This document shows, piece by piece, positions 27,087 to 35,276 of a stretch of DNA of 64,000 nt. The translations under genes and the position numbers were made by a program. The first letter of the stretch is position 1. Every line of letters begins with the position of its first letter. Source of the stretch: Archangium violaceum (lineage in GTDB: Bacteria > Myxococcota > Myxococcia > Myxococcales > Myxococcaceae); assembly GCF_016859125.1 (NCBI RefSeq), contig NZ_CP069338.1, positions 8,249,501 to 8,313,500 on the forward strand, written 5' to 3'. The notes under the pieces were generated by a model that saw nothing but the letters and a program-made list of their open reading frames with translations, was not told where the DNA came from and did not search any database.

Positions 27087-27161
27087 GCGGGAATAGCTCA
27101 GCGGTAGAGCATCGCCTTGCCAAGGCGAGGGTCGAGGGTTCAAATCCCTTTTCCCGCTCCA
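27087..27161 (+). tRNA. tRNA-Gly (anticodon GCC), copy 1
   Basis: 75 bases including a genomically encoded CCA. Acceptor GCGGGAA pairs with TTCCCGC; D arm GCTC/GAGC; anticodon stem TCGCC/GGCGA with loop TTGCCAA, anticodon GCC; T arm GAGGG/CCCTT with loop TTCAAAT. It reads GGC and GGU codons, which are frequent in this GC-rich genome. Identical to copy 2. Confidence 0.97.
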
Positions 27162-27177
27162 CACACTCCGGCCTGAT

Positions 27178-27252
27178 GCGGGAATAGCTCAGCGGTAGAG
27201 CATCGCCTTGCCAAGGCGAGGGTCGAGGGTTCAAATCCCTTTTCCCGCTCCA
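27178..27252 (+). tRNA. tRNA-Gly (anticodon GCC), copy 2
   Basis: Base-for-base identical to copy 1, starting 16 bases after its CCA end (period 91 bases). Likely one transcript with copy 1, processed between the two genes, ended by the terminator that begins two bases after its CCA. Confidence 0.97.
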
Positions 27253-27253
27253 G

Positions 27254-27294
27254 AAAAAAGGCCCCCTGGGAAGCCAGGGGGCCTTTTTGTTTTC
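27254..27294 (+). terminator. Intrinsic terminator after the tRNA pair
   Basis: Stem GGCCCCCTGG (27260-27269) and CCAGGGGGCC (27274-27283) with loop GAAG, preceded by A-runs and followed by TTTTTGTTTT. The A- and T-runs extend the stem, so it could work in both directions. The strongest terminator in the window. Confidence 0.93.
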
Positions 27295-27303
27295 AGTTCC
27301 GGT

Positions 27304-27333
27304 TTGACGGTGCCCGCATGCTTTGCCTAGGGT
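27304..27333 (+). promoter_or_regulatory. Possible promoter of the wzm-wzt operon
   Basis: TTGACG (27304-27309), 18-base spacer, TAGGGT (27328-27333), 110 bp upstream of wzm ATG 27443 and just after the tRNA terminator. The -35 is good, the -10 weak. Fits the need for a separate promoter here. Confidence 0.4.
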
Positions 27334-27442
27334 GCGCGGCCCCGAGTGGTTCGCTCCCGGGCAGCAGGGCGGCCTGCCATGCGGAATGGGAATCCGTGGG
27401 GCCGTTCCCCTCCCCCTTCCCTTGCTGTATGGATAGCGCCGC

Positions 27443-28222
27443 ATGTTCCGCAACCTCCGAGAACTCTACCAGTACCGGGGCCTCCTGCTGAGCCTGACGC
27501 AGCGCGAGCTCAAGGCGCGCTACCGCAATTCGGTACTCGGGTTCCTCTGGACGTTCCTCAACCCGATGCTGCACATGGCGGTCTACACGCTCCTGTTCTC
27601 CGTCTACATGCGGCAGAAGATGGAGGCCTACACGTACTTCGTGTTCGTGGGGCTGCTGCCGTGGATCTGGTTCTCCAGCTCCCTGGGCGCCGGGGCCAGT
27701 GCGATCAGTGATCGGCGGGATCTGCTCACCAAGGTGCGTTTCCCGGCCCAGGTGCTGCCGGCCGCCGTGGTGACCACCAACCTCATCAACTTCCTGCTGT
27801 CCCTGCCGTTGATGCTGGTGTTGGGGATGTTCTTCGGCCGCTTCCCCACCTGGCACATCGTGGCCTTCCCGGCGGTGATGGTGACCCAGCTGTGTGTGAC
27901 GCTTGCGCTCGTGTATCTGCTCTCCGCGCTCAACGTCACCTTCCGAGACCTGCAGCAGATCGTCGCCAACCTGATGACGCTCTGGTTCTTCGTCACCCCC
28001 ATCTTCTATCAGGCGACCACCATCCCCGAGCGTTTCCGCACGCTGGCCGTGCTGGCCAACCCCATGGCGGTGATGGTCACATCCTACCAGGCCATCTTCT
28101 ATGAGCAGCGCCTGCCGGATCCGGCGCCCCTGCTGATATGGATGACCATTGCCCTCGGTCTGCTCTGGGTTGCGTCCGAAATCTTCGAGCGTCGCCGCGA
28201 GGAGTTCGCGGAGTTCATCTGA
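27443..28222 (+). CDS. wzm: O-antigen/polysaccharide ABC exporter permease
   Basis: 259 residues with about six membrane helices and the ABC-2 polysaccharide exporter signature RELKARYRNSVLGFLWTFLN at the N-terminus and NLMTLWFFVTPIFY in the C-terminal half. Wzm pairs with Wzt to export undecaprenyl-linked O-antigen chains across the inner membrane before ligation to lipid A-core. Its stop overlaps the wzt start by one base. In M. xanthus wzm, wzt and wbgA are needed for O-antigen. Confidence 0.93.
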   Translation: MFRNLRELYQYRGLLLSLTQRELKARYRNSVLGFLWTFLNPMLHMAVYTLLFSVYMRQKMEAYTYFVFVGLLPWIWFSSSLGAGASAISDRRDLLTKVRFPAQVLPAAVVTTNLINFLLSLPLMLVLGMFFGRFPTWHIVAFPAVMVTQLCVTLALVYLLSALNVTFRDLQQIVANLMTLWFFVTPIFYQATTIPERFRTLAVLANPMAVMVTSYQAIFYEQRLPDPAPLLIWMTIALGLLWVASEIFERRREEFAEFI

Positions 28223-29526
28223 TGCAAGCTCCATCCAAGGATGCCATCGTCCTGCGTGACGTGGTGAAGCGCTTCCGGAAGAGCACCATCCGGGGCGAGT
28301 ACACGACCTTCAAGTCCGAGCTGGTGCGCTGGTTGCGTGGCCAGCGGCGCAAGCAGGATGCCACGGTCATCGAGGCTCTCCGGGGCATCAACCTCACGGT
28401 GCCGCGCGGCAAGACGATGGGGATCGTCGGCCGGAACGGCTCGGGCAAGAGCACGCTGCTCAAGCTCATCACCGGCATCTACACGCCGACCTCGGGACAC
28501 ATCGAGCTCAACGGCCGCATCTCCGCGCTGCTGGATCTGGGCGCCGGCTTCCACCCGGACTTCTCCGGTCGGGAGAACATCCTCATCAACGGCGTCATCC
28601 TCGGCATGTCGCGCGCGGAGATCCGGGCGCGCATGGATGAGATCATCGCCTTCAGCGAGCTGGGCGACTTCATCGACGAGCCGGTGCGCACGTACTCGAG
28701 CGGCATGTACATGCGTCTGGCCTTCGCGGTGGCCACGCACGTGGACCCGGAGATCCTCATCATCGATGAGATCCTCGCGGTGGGCGACGAGCACTTCAGC
28801 CGCAAGAGCATGCAGAAGATGACGGAGTTCCGGAAGTCCGGGAAGACGATCGTCATCGTCACGCATGACCTGGGCACGCTCGAGCGCTGGTGCGATCTGG
28901 CCGCGTGGATCGACGGCGGGCGCATCCGCGAGGTGGGGACGCCCGAGGATGTCGTCCGGCATTACAAGCAGGCCGTGCGACTCGCGGAGGCCAGCGGCCT
29001 GCCCATGCACGCGCCGGCCCTTGCCAAGGACGGAGGTGCCCTGCCGACGTTGGAGGTGTCGGGGCTGCGCCCCGGTTCCCCTGTCGTCCTCGAGTTCCTC
29101 CGGCTGACGAATGCCCGGGGCGAGGAAGTGCAGGCGGTGGGTACGGAGGAGGGCCTGGAGTTCCACATCGGCTACAACGCCGAGCAGCCGGTGGAGGAGC
29201 TGGGCTTCTCGCTCGGGCTGCTGCGCGCGGATGGCACCCTGGTGTACCGCACCAGTACCTTCGCCGAGGGCGTCCAATTGCCGCGCCCCGTCTCCGGGCG
29301 GGGGACGGTGCGGCTGAGCATCGAGCGGCTCGGACTGCTGGCCGGGGACTACGCATTCGAGGTGGCGGCCCGGAGCTCCAACGGGGCCATCCATGACGAG
29401 CGCAAGAGCGCCTGCCCGTTCTCGGTGCGTGCCACCGGCTTGGACGAGGGGCTGGTGCGGCCGGTGCACCGCTGGCGGCTGGATGGCATCGCCGAGGCGG
29501 TCTCCGTGAGACAGGTCGTCTCTTGA
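28222..29526 (+). CDS. wzt: O-antigen ABC exporter ATPase with C-terminal glycan-binding domain
   Basis: 434 residues. The ATPase half has Walker A GIVGRNGSGKST, signature YSSGM and Walker B ILIIDEILAVGD, with the switch His in VTHD. After residue ~255 comes a beta-sandwich of about 170 residues like the Wzt C-terminal domain (LEVSGLRPGSPVVLEF, VEELGFSLGLLRADG, RLGLLAGDYAFEVAA). In E. coli O8/O9a this domain recognises the terminal modification of the finished glycan before export, so a chain terminator should exist. ATG 28222 is chosen because it overlaps the wzm stop. Next gene overlaps by 4 bp. Confidence 0.93.
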   Translation: MQAPSKDAIVLRDVVKRFRKSTIRGEYTTFKSELVRWLRGQRRKQDATVIEALRGINLTVPRGKTMGIVGRNGSGKSTLLKLITGIYTPTSGHIELNGRISALLDLGAGFHPDFSGRENILINGVILGMSRAEIRARMDEIIAFSELGDFIDEPVRTYSSGMYMRLAFAVATHVDPEILIIDEILAVGDEHFSRKSMQKMTEFRKSGKTIVIVTHDLGTLERWCDLAAWIDGGRIREVGTPEDVVRHYKQAVRLAEASGLPMHAPALAKDGGALPTLEVSGLRPGSPVVLEFLRLTNARGEEVQAVGTEEGLEFHIGYNAEQPVEELGFSLGLLRADGTLVYRTSTFAEGVQLPRPVSGRGTVRLSIERLGLLAGDYAFEVAARSSNGAIHDERKSACPFSVRATGLDEGLVRPVHRWRLDGIAEAVSVRQVVS

Positions 29527-30371
29527 GCCGGGGCGGTACGGCGCGGGGCTCGAGTCCCGTGTGGCTCGGTATCGTGCTGTACCGCAACCCCCGCGAGGAG
29601 TTGGAGCGGCTCGTCGCCTCGCTGGCCGCGAACCGGGAGACGCCGGGGACGCCGGCCTTCCAGGTGCGATGGTTGGACAACTCGCCCACCGAGGCGCTGC
29701 GTGACGTGGTGCTCGCGTTGTCGCCGGAGGCGGATTACCGCTTCTCCGGGGCCAACCTCGGCTTCGGTGCCGCCCACAACCGGCTCATGGCCGAGGCCTT
29801 CGCGGATCCCGGGGTGCGCCACTACGTCTGCGTGAATCCGGACGGCGTGCTGCACCCCGAGTGCCTGCGCGAGCTCGTCACGGAGGCGGAGCGGCGGCCC
29901 CGCACGGGATTGGTGGAGGCCCAGCTCTTCCCCGACGAGCACCCCAAACCGTACGACCCGGAGACGCACGAGACGCCCTGGTGCTCCGGGTGCGTGCTGC
30001 TGGTGCGGCGCGAGCTGTTCGAGTCCATGGGCGGCTTCGACGAGCGCTTCTTCATGTACTGCGAGGACGTGGACCTGTCCTGGCGGGCCCGGGCCGCCGG
30101 CTTCTCCATCCGCGTGGCACCCCGGGCCTTCGTGCACCACTACACGGTGACGCGGGAGCTCAGCGCGGATCGCGAGCGCCGTGTGCGCCGCAGCGCGGCC
30201 CTGCTCGGCGCCAAGTATGGAGATCTGGAGTTCGCCCGGGCACGCATGAAGGAGTACCTGGAGCTCGGGGGTGAGCCCTTCTCGCTCCCGAAGGAGCCGC
30301 GTCCGCCGCGGGAGCTGGCCCGGGTGGCCGACTTCCAGCACCTCTTCGAGTTCGCGGAGCCACGCTGGTGA
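29523..30371 (+). CDS. Family 2 glycosyltransferase (rhamnosyltransferase-like)
   Basis: 282 residues, GT2 fold of the COG1216 type: VWLGIVLYRNPREELERLV, LDNSPTEA, GANLGFGAAHNRL, donor-site Asp in CVNPDGVL, and the acceptor-site element FFMYCEDVDLSWRARAAGFSI. No membrane segment. TTG 29523 overlaps wzt by 4 bp, so it belongs to the exporter operon and probably adds a sugar to the O-antigen; a dTDP-rhamnose donor is possible given rfbBDAC at 37.5 kb, but the sugar cannot be read from sequence. Confidence 0.88.
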   Translation: MSRGGTARGSSPVWLGIVLYRNPREELERLVASLAANRETPGTPAFQVRWLDNSPTEALRDVVLALSPEADYRFSGANLGFGAAHNRLMAEAFADPGVRHYVCVNPDGVLHPECLRELVTEAERRPRTGLVEAQLFPDEHPKPYDPETHETPWCSGCVLLVRRELFESMGGFDERFFMYCEDVDLSWRARAAGFSIRVAPRAFVHHYTVTRELSADRERRVRRSAALLGAKYGDLEFARARMKEYLELGGEPFSLPKEPRPPRELARVADFQHLFEFAEPRW

Positions 30372-31795
30372 GCACCAGGGAGCGCGACAGAGTTCTCCTG
30401 GAGGAGCTGGATACCCGGCTGCGGCGGCTCGTGCTGGAGCGCGTCCGGGAGGGGGCCCGCGTGGCCCTCCTCGGCGAGGCTCCGGAGCTGACCCGGGCCC
30501 TCGACGCCGCTGGCTGCGAGGTGCTCGTGGCTCCGGCTCCAGCCGAGCGGGTGGAGCGGCTGCGTGCGTTCGCTCCCACCCACGTGGTGCTTCCGGTGGA
30601 AGACGGTGAGCCGTTGCACCAGGCTCGCGAGGCCGCCGAGGCCGTGCCCGGTACCGAGCTCCTCCTGGCGATGCGCAACGCCGGTGCGTCGGCCGCCCTC
30701 CTGGAGACGCTGCTGGGACTGGCTCCGGGCCGGCCGGGCCTCTCGGCCGAGGCATTGCTGCGAGGCCTGTCCTCCCTTGGGCTCGAGGTGCGGCACCAGG
30801 AGCTCATTCCCCGCGATGACTCCACGGAGGCGCTTGCTCCGGGCACCGCGCGTGCCCTCCGACGGCTCCTGGCGCAGCTCAGCCCCACCGCCGAGGCGGA
30901 CGGGCTGCTCCTGGCCCTCGGACGCGCGCCCTCACGTCCTCCCGCGCGGGAACCGGGGCTGCTCAGCGTCGTGCTCTGGGCGGGAGACACGCCGGCGGCC
31001 TCGCTCGACGAGACGCTGTTCTCGCTCGCCTGTCAGGAATACCGCCCGTTGGAGCTCCTGGTGGTGCTGCCTCCGGGCGCCTCCCTGGCGGAACCCGAGG
31101 CCCGCACGCTGCTGGAGCGCTACCGGCGCCTCCGGGAGTTCTCCTTCCAGCTCATCCGCGTCCCAGACGGCGGGATGGCCCGGGGTGTGCGCGAGGCACG
31201 GGGCCAGTACCTGTCCTTCCTGGATGCCTCCTGCGTCGTATACCCCGCCCATTACCCGCAGCTCGTCCAGCGGCTGCGCGAGGGCTCCGCGGCGTGGGCC
31301 TTCGCCCGTTCCCGGTGGACCCTCGTCCGCCAGGCGGAGGGGGGCCGCTTCATCGCGGACAAGAAGCCCTTCCCATTGGGAGATGACTTCGAGTTCTCCC
31401 ATCTCCTGGAGCACCCGGCACTGATGTACGGGCTCGTCATCGATCGCACCCGGGTGGGCACCTTGCCGCTGGAGGTGGTGGACCCGCTGGAGGCCCCGCG
31501 GGCGGACCTGCCCCTGCGGCTGGCGAGTCTCTTCGAGCCCGTCTTCGCCGCCGGACTCGCGACGTGGGAGTGGCGCGCGCTGGGAACCGAGCCCGTGGCG
31601 CCTCCCACCCCATCCCTCCAGGTGCTGCTCCCGCTCTCCTCTCTGGAGGAGCGGATGGCCCGGGCCCAGGCCCGCGGCGAGAGCACCAGGGGCCTCCGGT
31701 ACCAGGCCATCGATCGGCTCAACCAGCGCATCCGGGAACGCTTTCCCGGAGTACACGCCCGGGTTCGCGCCCTGGCCTCCCGCATGCTGCGATAG
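30368..31795 (+). CDS. Glycosyltransferase-like protein with degenerate GT2 domain
   Basis: 475 residues. The first ~170 look like a worn Rossmann/methyltransferase-like domain (ARVALLGEAPELTRALDAAGC); residues ~195-400 resemble a GT2 domain (LLSVVLWAGDTPAASLDETLFSLACQEYRPLELLVVLP, then GARGVREARG-like GMARGVREARGQYLSFLDASC) in which the usual DxD reads LDASC, so donor binding may be altered. The basic C-terminus could be peripheral to the membrane. It may be the counterpart of M. xanthus WbgA, which follows wzt; that is inference from position. Ends convergent with the interrupted gene. Confidence 0.7.
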   Translation: MSTRERDRVLLEELDTRLRRLVLERVREGARVALLGEAPELTRALDAAGCEVLVAPAPAERVERLRAFAPTHVVLPVEDGEPLHQAREAAEAVPGTELLLAMRNAGASAALLETLLGLAPGRPGLSAEALLRGLSSLGLEVRHQELIPRDDSTEALAPGTARALRRLLAQLSPTAEADGLLLALGRAPSRPPAREPGLLSVVLWAGDTPAASLDETLFSLACQEYRPLELLVVLPPGASLAEPEARTLLERYRRLREFSFQLIRVPDGGMARGVREARGQYLSFLDASCVVYPAHYPQLVQRLREGSAAWAFARSRWTLVRQAEGGRFIADKKPFPLGDDFEFSHLLEHPALMYGLVIDRTRVGTLPLEVVDPLEAPRADLPLRLASLFEPVFAAGLATWEWRALGTEPVAPPTPSLQVLLPLSSLEERMARAQARGESTRGLRYQAIDRLNQRIRERFPGVHARVRALASRMLR

Positions 31796-31860
31796 GTCCG
31801 GGGCCCGCGCACCGGCCAGGACCTCGGTACTTGAACATGCCAGCGAAGCGTGGGAGCCGC

Positions 31861-32854
31861 TCACCGCCGACGCAGCAGGCGCTTGCCCAGGAGGTAACCC
31901 GGGTAGATGCCCGGCAGGCGCCGTGCCAGACCGAGGAACCGGTGCCCCAACGAGTGGCGCAGGTGCTCCAACTCCTCGGTCGTGGCGGTGAGCTGCTGGC
32001 GCAACGCGTCCGCCTGGGCCCGCGCCTCACCGAGCTGCGCCTGGAACGCCTGCGACGTGGAGTCGAGTTGCTGGCGCAACGCGTCCGCCTGGGCCTCGAG
32101 CGCCTGCGTGGTGGCGGCGAGCCGTGCCCGGGCCTCCTCCCGCTCGGCCCGCACCGCGGCCAGCTCCGCCTCCATTCGCTTCAGCCGTGAGTCCTGCGCG
32201 GTGGCGAGTTTCTCCATCCGCAGTTGCCCCAGCCGCGCTCCCGCTGGCTCCGGCGCGAACCACTCCAGCAGGGGCGCCCCGCGATCGAGCAGCCGCTTCC
32301 AGCGCCCCAGCCGCCCCAGGAGTGCCTCCGGCGACCAGGCCTCCCAATCGGGTATCAGGTAGCGGAATACCAGGAAGTGGAGCAGCCGGCGCCGCAGCCG
32401 CTCCTCCTCCTCCGTGAGCGTGAAGGGCTGCTCGGCGAGGGCCTGGCGCAGCTGCTCCGGATCCGGCCCCAGGTCGCGCGTACACCCCCGGCCCGCATAG
32501 GGCGACTCGCCGAAGGTGTACACCACCTTGCCGCGGGCCAGCGCCTCCAGCCCCACCGAGGAGTTGATGGTGAGCACCGCGTCGGCCACTTCGAGCAGGG
32601 CCTCGGCGGGCAGCTCCTGCACGAGCTTCACGTGGCTCGCCAGCGTTCGTGGAGGGAGCGGGTGGTGCGGGTGGGGCCGGACCAGGACATGGTGCTGCTC
32701 CGGCGACGTCGCCGCGGTGACGAGCTCCAGCAACTCGCTCCCGCCCAGGCGGGACCACCGCAGCGTGTTCGAGTCACGCGGCACCTGGAGGAAGACGGCC
32801 AGCACCCGGCGGCCCGGGGTGAGCTCCAGGCGCCGGGCAATCTCCTCGCGGCTC
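31861..32854 (-). pseudogene. Interrupted glycosyltransferase gene, C-terminal part
   Basis: C-terminal ~331 codons of a gene split by an IS. The piece contains a capsule-synthesis-like glycosyltransferase end (LSREEIARRL, VLAVFLQVPRDS, HVLVRPHPHHPLPP, LTINSSVGLEALARGKVVYTFG: the E/GxEAL element that binds donor). A coiled coil follows (KRMEAELAAVRAEREEAR; QADALRQQLDSTSQ), then a basic end KRLLRRR. The 5' part is at 34594-35169. Together they would give about 520 residues, probably a cytoplasmic/peripheral glycosyltransferase of the O-antigen. This part has no start of its own that fits. Confidence 0.85.
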
Positions 32855-32874
32855 AAGAGCGCTCGATAAATCCC
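32855..32874 (+). repeat. Left terminal inverted repeat of the IS
   Basis: Twenty bases matching the right end at 18 positions; perfect core TCGATAAATCCC at 32863-32874. Confidence 0.8.
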
Positions 32875-32973
32875 AGGAAGTGAAAGCTGGGTGATCCAAA
32901 GGTGGGTGGGGAAGGCAAAGCCCCACCCCTGGGGTTCGGGTGCAAGAGGTACCATGTGAAGTAGGCAGGGGGA

Positions 32974-34377
32974 GTGAGCCAGAAGAAAGCGCGGGCAGCA
33001 GAGGGAAGAGTCCGGACGAAAGAGCCGGACAGGTCGCAAGGCTGGCTGTTCAAGCAGATGCCGGAGCAGTTGGTGGAGCCGGAGCACCCGGTGCGGGTAG
33101 TGGCGGCGGCGGTGGAGGCGTTGGACCTGAGAGGCTTTCTGGCCGGGGCCAAGGCGGTGGAGGGACATGCGGGACGCCCGGTGACAAGTCCCCGGTTGCT
33201 GTTGGCGCTGTGGGTGTACGGGATTCAGCAGGGAGTGGGGACGGCGACGGAGCTGGCGCGCCGGTGCGAGGAGGACAGGGCGTACCAGTGGCTGGCCGGT
33301 GGAGTGAAGGTGAGCCACGACAAGCTGAGCCAGTTCCGGGTGGAGCACCTGGAGGTGTTGCAGCAGGTGTTTACCGACGTGCTCTCGGTGCTGTTGCAGC
33401 AGGGGCTGGTGAGTTTGGAGCAGGTGGCGCAGGACGGCACGCGGGTGAGGGCCAGTGCCTCGGCGCCTTCGTTCCGGCGAGAGCAGTCGCTGCGGGAGTG
33501 CCAGGAGCAGGCCGAGCTGCACTTGCAAGCGGTGCTGGCGCAGAAGGACGACCCGGAGCTGACGCGTGGGCAGCAGGCGACACGAGAGGCCAAGGCGCGT
33601 GACTACCAGGCGCGGGTGGACGCGGCGCTGGAGGCGATAAAGCAACAGCAGGCCAGGAAGAAGGGGGCGGACAAGGAGAAGGTGCGCGCCTCCACCACGG
33701 ATGCGGATGCACGGGTGATGAAGATGGCCGATGGGGGTTTCCGACCCGCCTACAACCTGCAATTCGCGGTGGCTGGGGAGGCGCTGGGAGGGCCAAGAAC
33801 CATTGTGGGAGTGGAAGTCACCAACCAGGGCAGCGACATGGGCAGCGTGAGCCCCATGGTGGAGCAGATTGAGCAACGCACGGGCCAGGTGCCCGAGCGC
33901 GTGCTGGCCGATGGCGGCCATGCCACGTGCGCAGACGTGAAGCAGTGCGCGGCCAAGGGGGTTGAAGCGCTCATTTCGGTGCCCGAGCGCATGGCCCAGG
34001 CCGGGCAGCAGGGGGACCATTCCCCCGAGGTAGAGGCGTGGCGTGAGCGCATGCGCACCGACGAGGCCAAGGAGCAGTACAAGGCCCGCGCCGGCCTGGT
34101 GGAGAACGTCAACGCGCAGGTGAAGGGGCGCTATGGCCTGACGCAGGTGACGGTGCGGGGGCTGGAGAAGGTGAAGTGTGTCGCCTTGCTGGTGGCCCTG
34201 GCGCACAACCTGGCCGCACACGGCCAGCCTCTGGTGGATGCGCTGCTGGCGCGCCAGAGCGCGCTTGCCGAGCCGGCTCACCTCCTCGAGCTGGCTCCAG
34301 GCAACGCGGCCTCTCTCGGTGGCGGCATCAGTCCGGTGCCGGTGGACCAGGTCACCGCCTTGCCTGCTGGCTTCTGA
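32974..34377 (+). CDS. IS1182-family transposase
   Basis: 467 residues, apparently intact. Features: N-terminal RTKEPDRSQGWLFKQMPEQL, helical DUF772-like domain (PRLLLALWVYGIQQG, KVSHDKLSQFR), and the DDE residues in VAQDGTRVRASASA, LADGGHATCAD and GLVENVNAQVKGRYGL (Glu). Between the first and second Asp lies the long Lys-rich insertion typical of IS1182. GTG 32974 follows GCAGGGGGA. Complete frame, so the element may still be active. Confidence 0.92.
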   Translation: MSQKKARAAEGRVRTKEPDRSQGWLFKQMPEQLVEPEHPVRVVAAAVEALDLRGFLAGAKAVEGHAGRPVTSPRLLLALWVYGIQQGVGTATELARRCEEDRAYQWLAGGVKVSHDKLSQFRVEHLEVLQQVFTDVLSVLLQQGLVSLEQVAQDGTRVRASASAPSFRREQSLRECQEQAELHLQAVLAQKDDPELTRGQQATREAKARDYQARVDAALEAIKQQQARKKGADKEKVRASTTDADARVMKMADGGFRPAYNLQFAVAGEALGGPRTIVGVEVTNQGSDMGSVSPMVEQIEQRTGQVPERVLADGGHATCADVKQCAAKGVEALISVPERMAQAGQQGDHSPEVEAWRERMRTDEAKEQYKARAGLVENVNAQVKGRYGLTQVTVRGLEKVKCVALLVALAHNLAAHGQPLVDALLARQSALAEPAHLLELAPGNAASLGGGISPVPVDQVTALPAGF

Positions 34378-34573
34378 CGGCCAGCCCCCTGCCGCGTGTG
34401 GTGTGACCGGGCCTCTCAGGCTCCAACCAGGCGATGAGCCCCCGGGCTGTGTGGTTGAATCCCGCTCTCGCCTGCTTCCCACCTGTACAACCCCCCCCTC
34501 CAACTCCGCGCCTCGGGATGGGCGATTTCCTCCGCCCTCCCCTCCACTTCCTGATCGCGCTCTGCTCCCGCGA

Positions 34574-34593
34574 GGGATTTATCGACTGCTCTT
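34574..34593 (-). repeat. Right terminal inverted repeat of the IS
   Basis: Complement of the left repeat (18 of 20 bases), next to the 5' part of the interrupted glycosyltransferase gene. Confidence 0.8.
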
Positions 34594-35169
34594 CAGGGGC
34601 GAGGGCGCCATGGCCTCGGTGCGCAGCCACTCCAGCTCCAGCTCCTGCTCGAGGGTGAGCGGCTGCTCGCGCACCATGGGCCAGACGTCGGGTAGGGACG
34701 AGGCCCCGTTCACCCCCCGCGGATCGGCGAAGTACAGCACGGGGTTGGGTGGGCGCATCGGGCCGAGCTCCTGGTGCATCAGCACGATGCCTCGCTCCGC
34801 GGTCGCCGCACGCAGCGGCGCATTGACGGTCCAGGTCACCACCGCGTCCGGGCGCGTGCGCTCCAGCAGGGCCTCGATGAAGGGGTGCCAGATGGGCATG
34901 TCCGGGTCTGTCATCAGCCGCACCCACTCGGCGTCGAGCTGGGCTGGCTCCTCGGGCAGGGCCGGGCTCACGCCGAGGTCCGCTGGAGAGAGCAACCACG
35001 GCGCCGCATCCGGCCGGGCCGCCTTGATCGCATCGGAGACGGCGAACAGGGGCGAGGCCCCTCTCCGGGTGAGCTCCTGACTCAGGGCCAGCCAGCGGCC
35101 CACCACCCACTGGAAGTCGAGTGGACGCCCACGGACGGGGAAGGGTTCAACGAAGAAGAGGACTCGCAT
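34594..35169 (-). pseudogene. Interrupted glycosyltransferase gene, N-terminal part
   Basis: ATG 35169 begins MRVLFFVEPFPVRGRPLD, the start of a nucleotide-sugar glycosyltransferase-like N-domain. The frame runs about 192 codons (ELEWLRTEAMAPSPL) until the IS, where it meets a stop a few codons inside the element. The continuation is at 31861-32854. Loss of this glycosyltransferase may change the O-antigen of this strain. A truncated product could still be made but would lack the catalytic C-domain. Confidence 0.85.
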
Positions 35170-35276
35170 GGGGCGCAGGTGCTTGGATCGAAGACGTGTG
35201 ACCTTCTCGTATACTCAGAATATGCAAGAAGGCCATTGCCACGGCACTCGACCCTGGCGGGCCTACGGGCGTGCGC

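Larger units (their letters stand above)
32855..34593 (+). mobile_element. IS1182-type insertion sequence
   Basis: About 1.74 kb with one transposase gene. The ends carry inverted repeats: AAGAGCGCTCGATAAATCCC at 32855-32874 and the complement of AAGAGCAGTCGATAAATCCC at 34574-34593 (18 of 20 match; core TCGATAAATCCC perfect). No direct target duplication is clear; reading the protein across suggests the target gene continued directly from one flank to the other. The 3' part (34378-34573) after the transposase is non-coding. Confidence 0.85.

Noticed and set aside
26874-27453. Minus-strand frames reading GKRDLNPRPSPWQGDALP over the tRNA genes
   Set aside because: This well-known false product is the antisense translation of tRNA-Gly and appears twice because the tRNA is duplicated.
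31861-34503. One 880-codon minus-strand frame spanning the IS and the glycosyltransferase part
   Set aside because: The segment over 32855-34503 is antisense to an intact transposase and open only because of high GC; the real gene is broken there.
35170-35276. Promoter around TATACT (35212) in the small AT-rich gap
   Set aside because: No -35 hexamer at acceptable spacing on either strand, so I did not list it as a feature.
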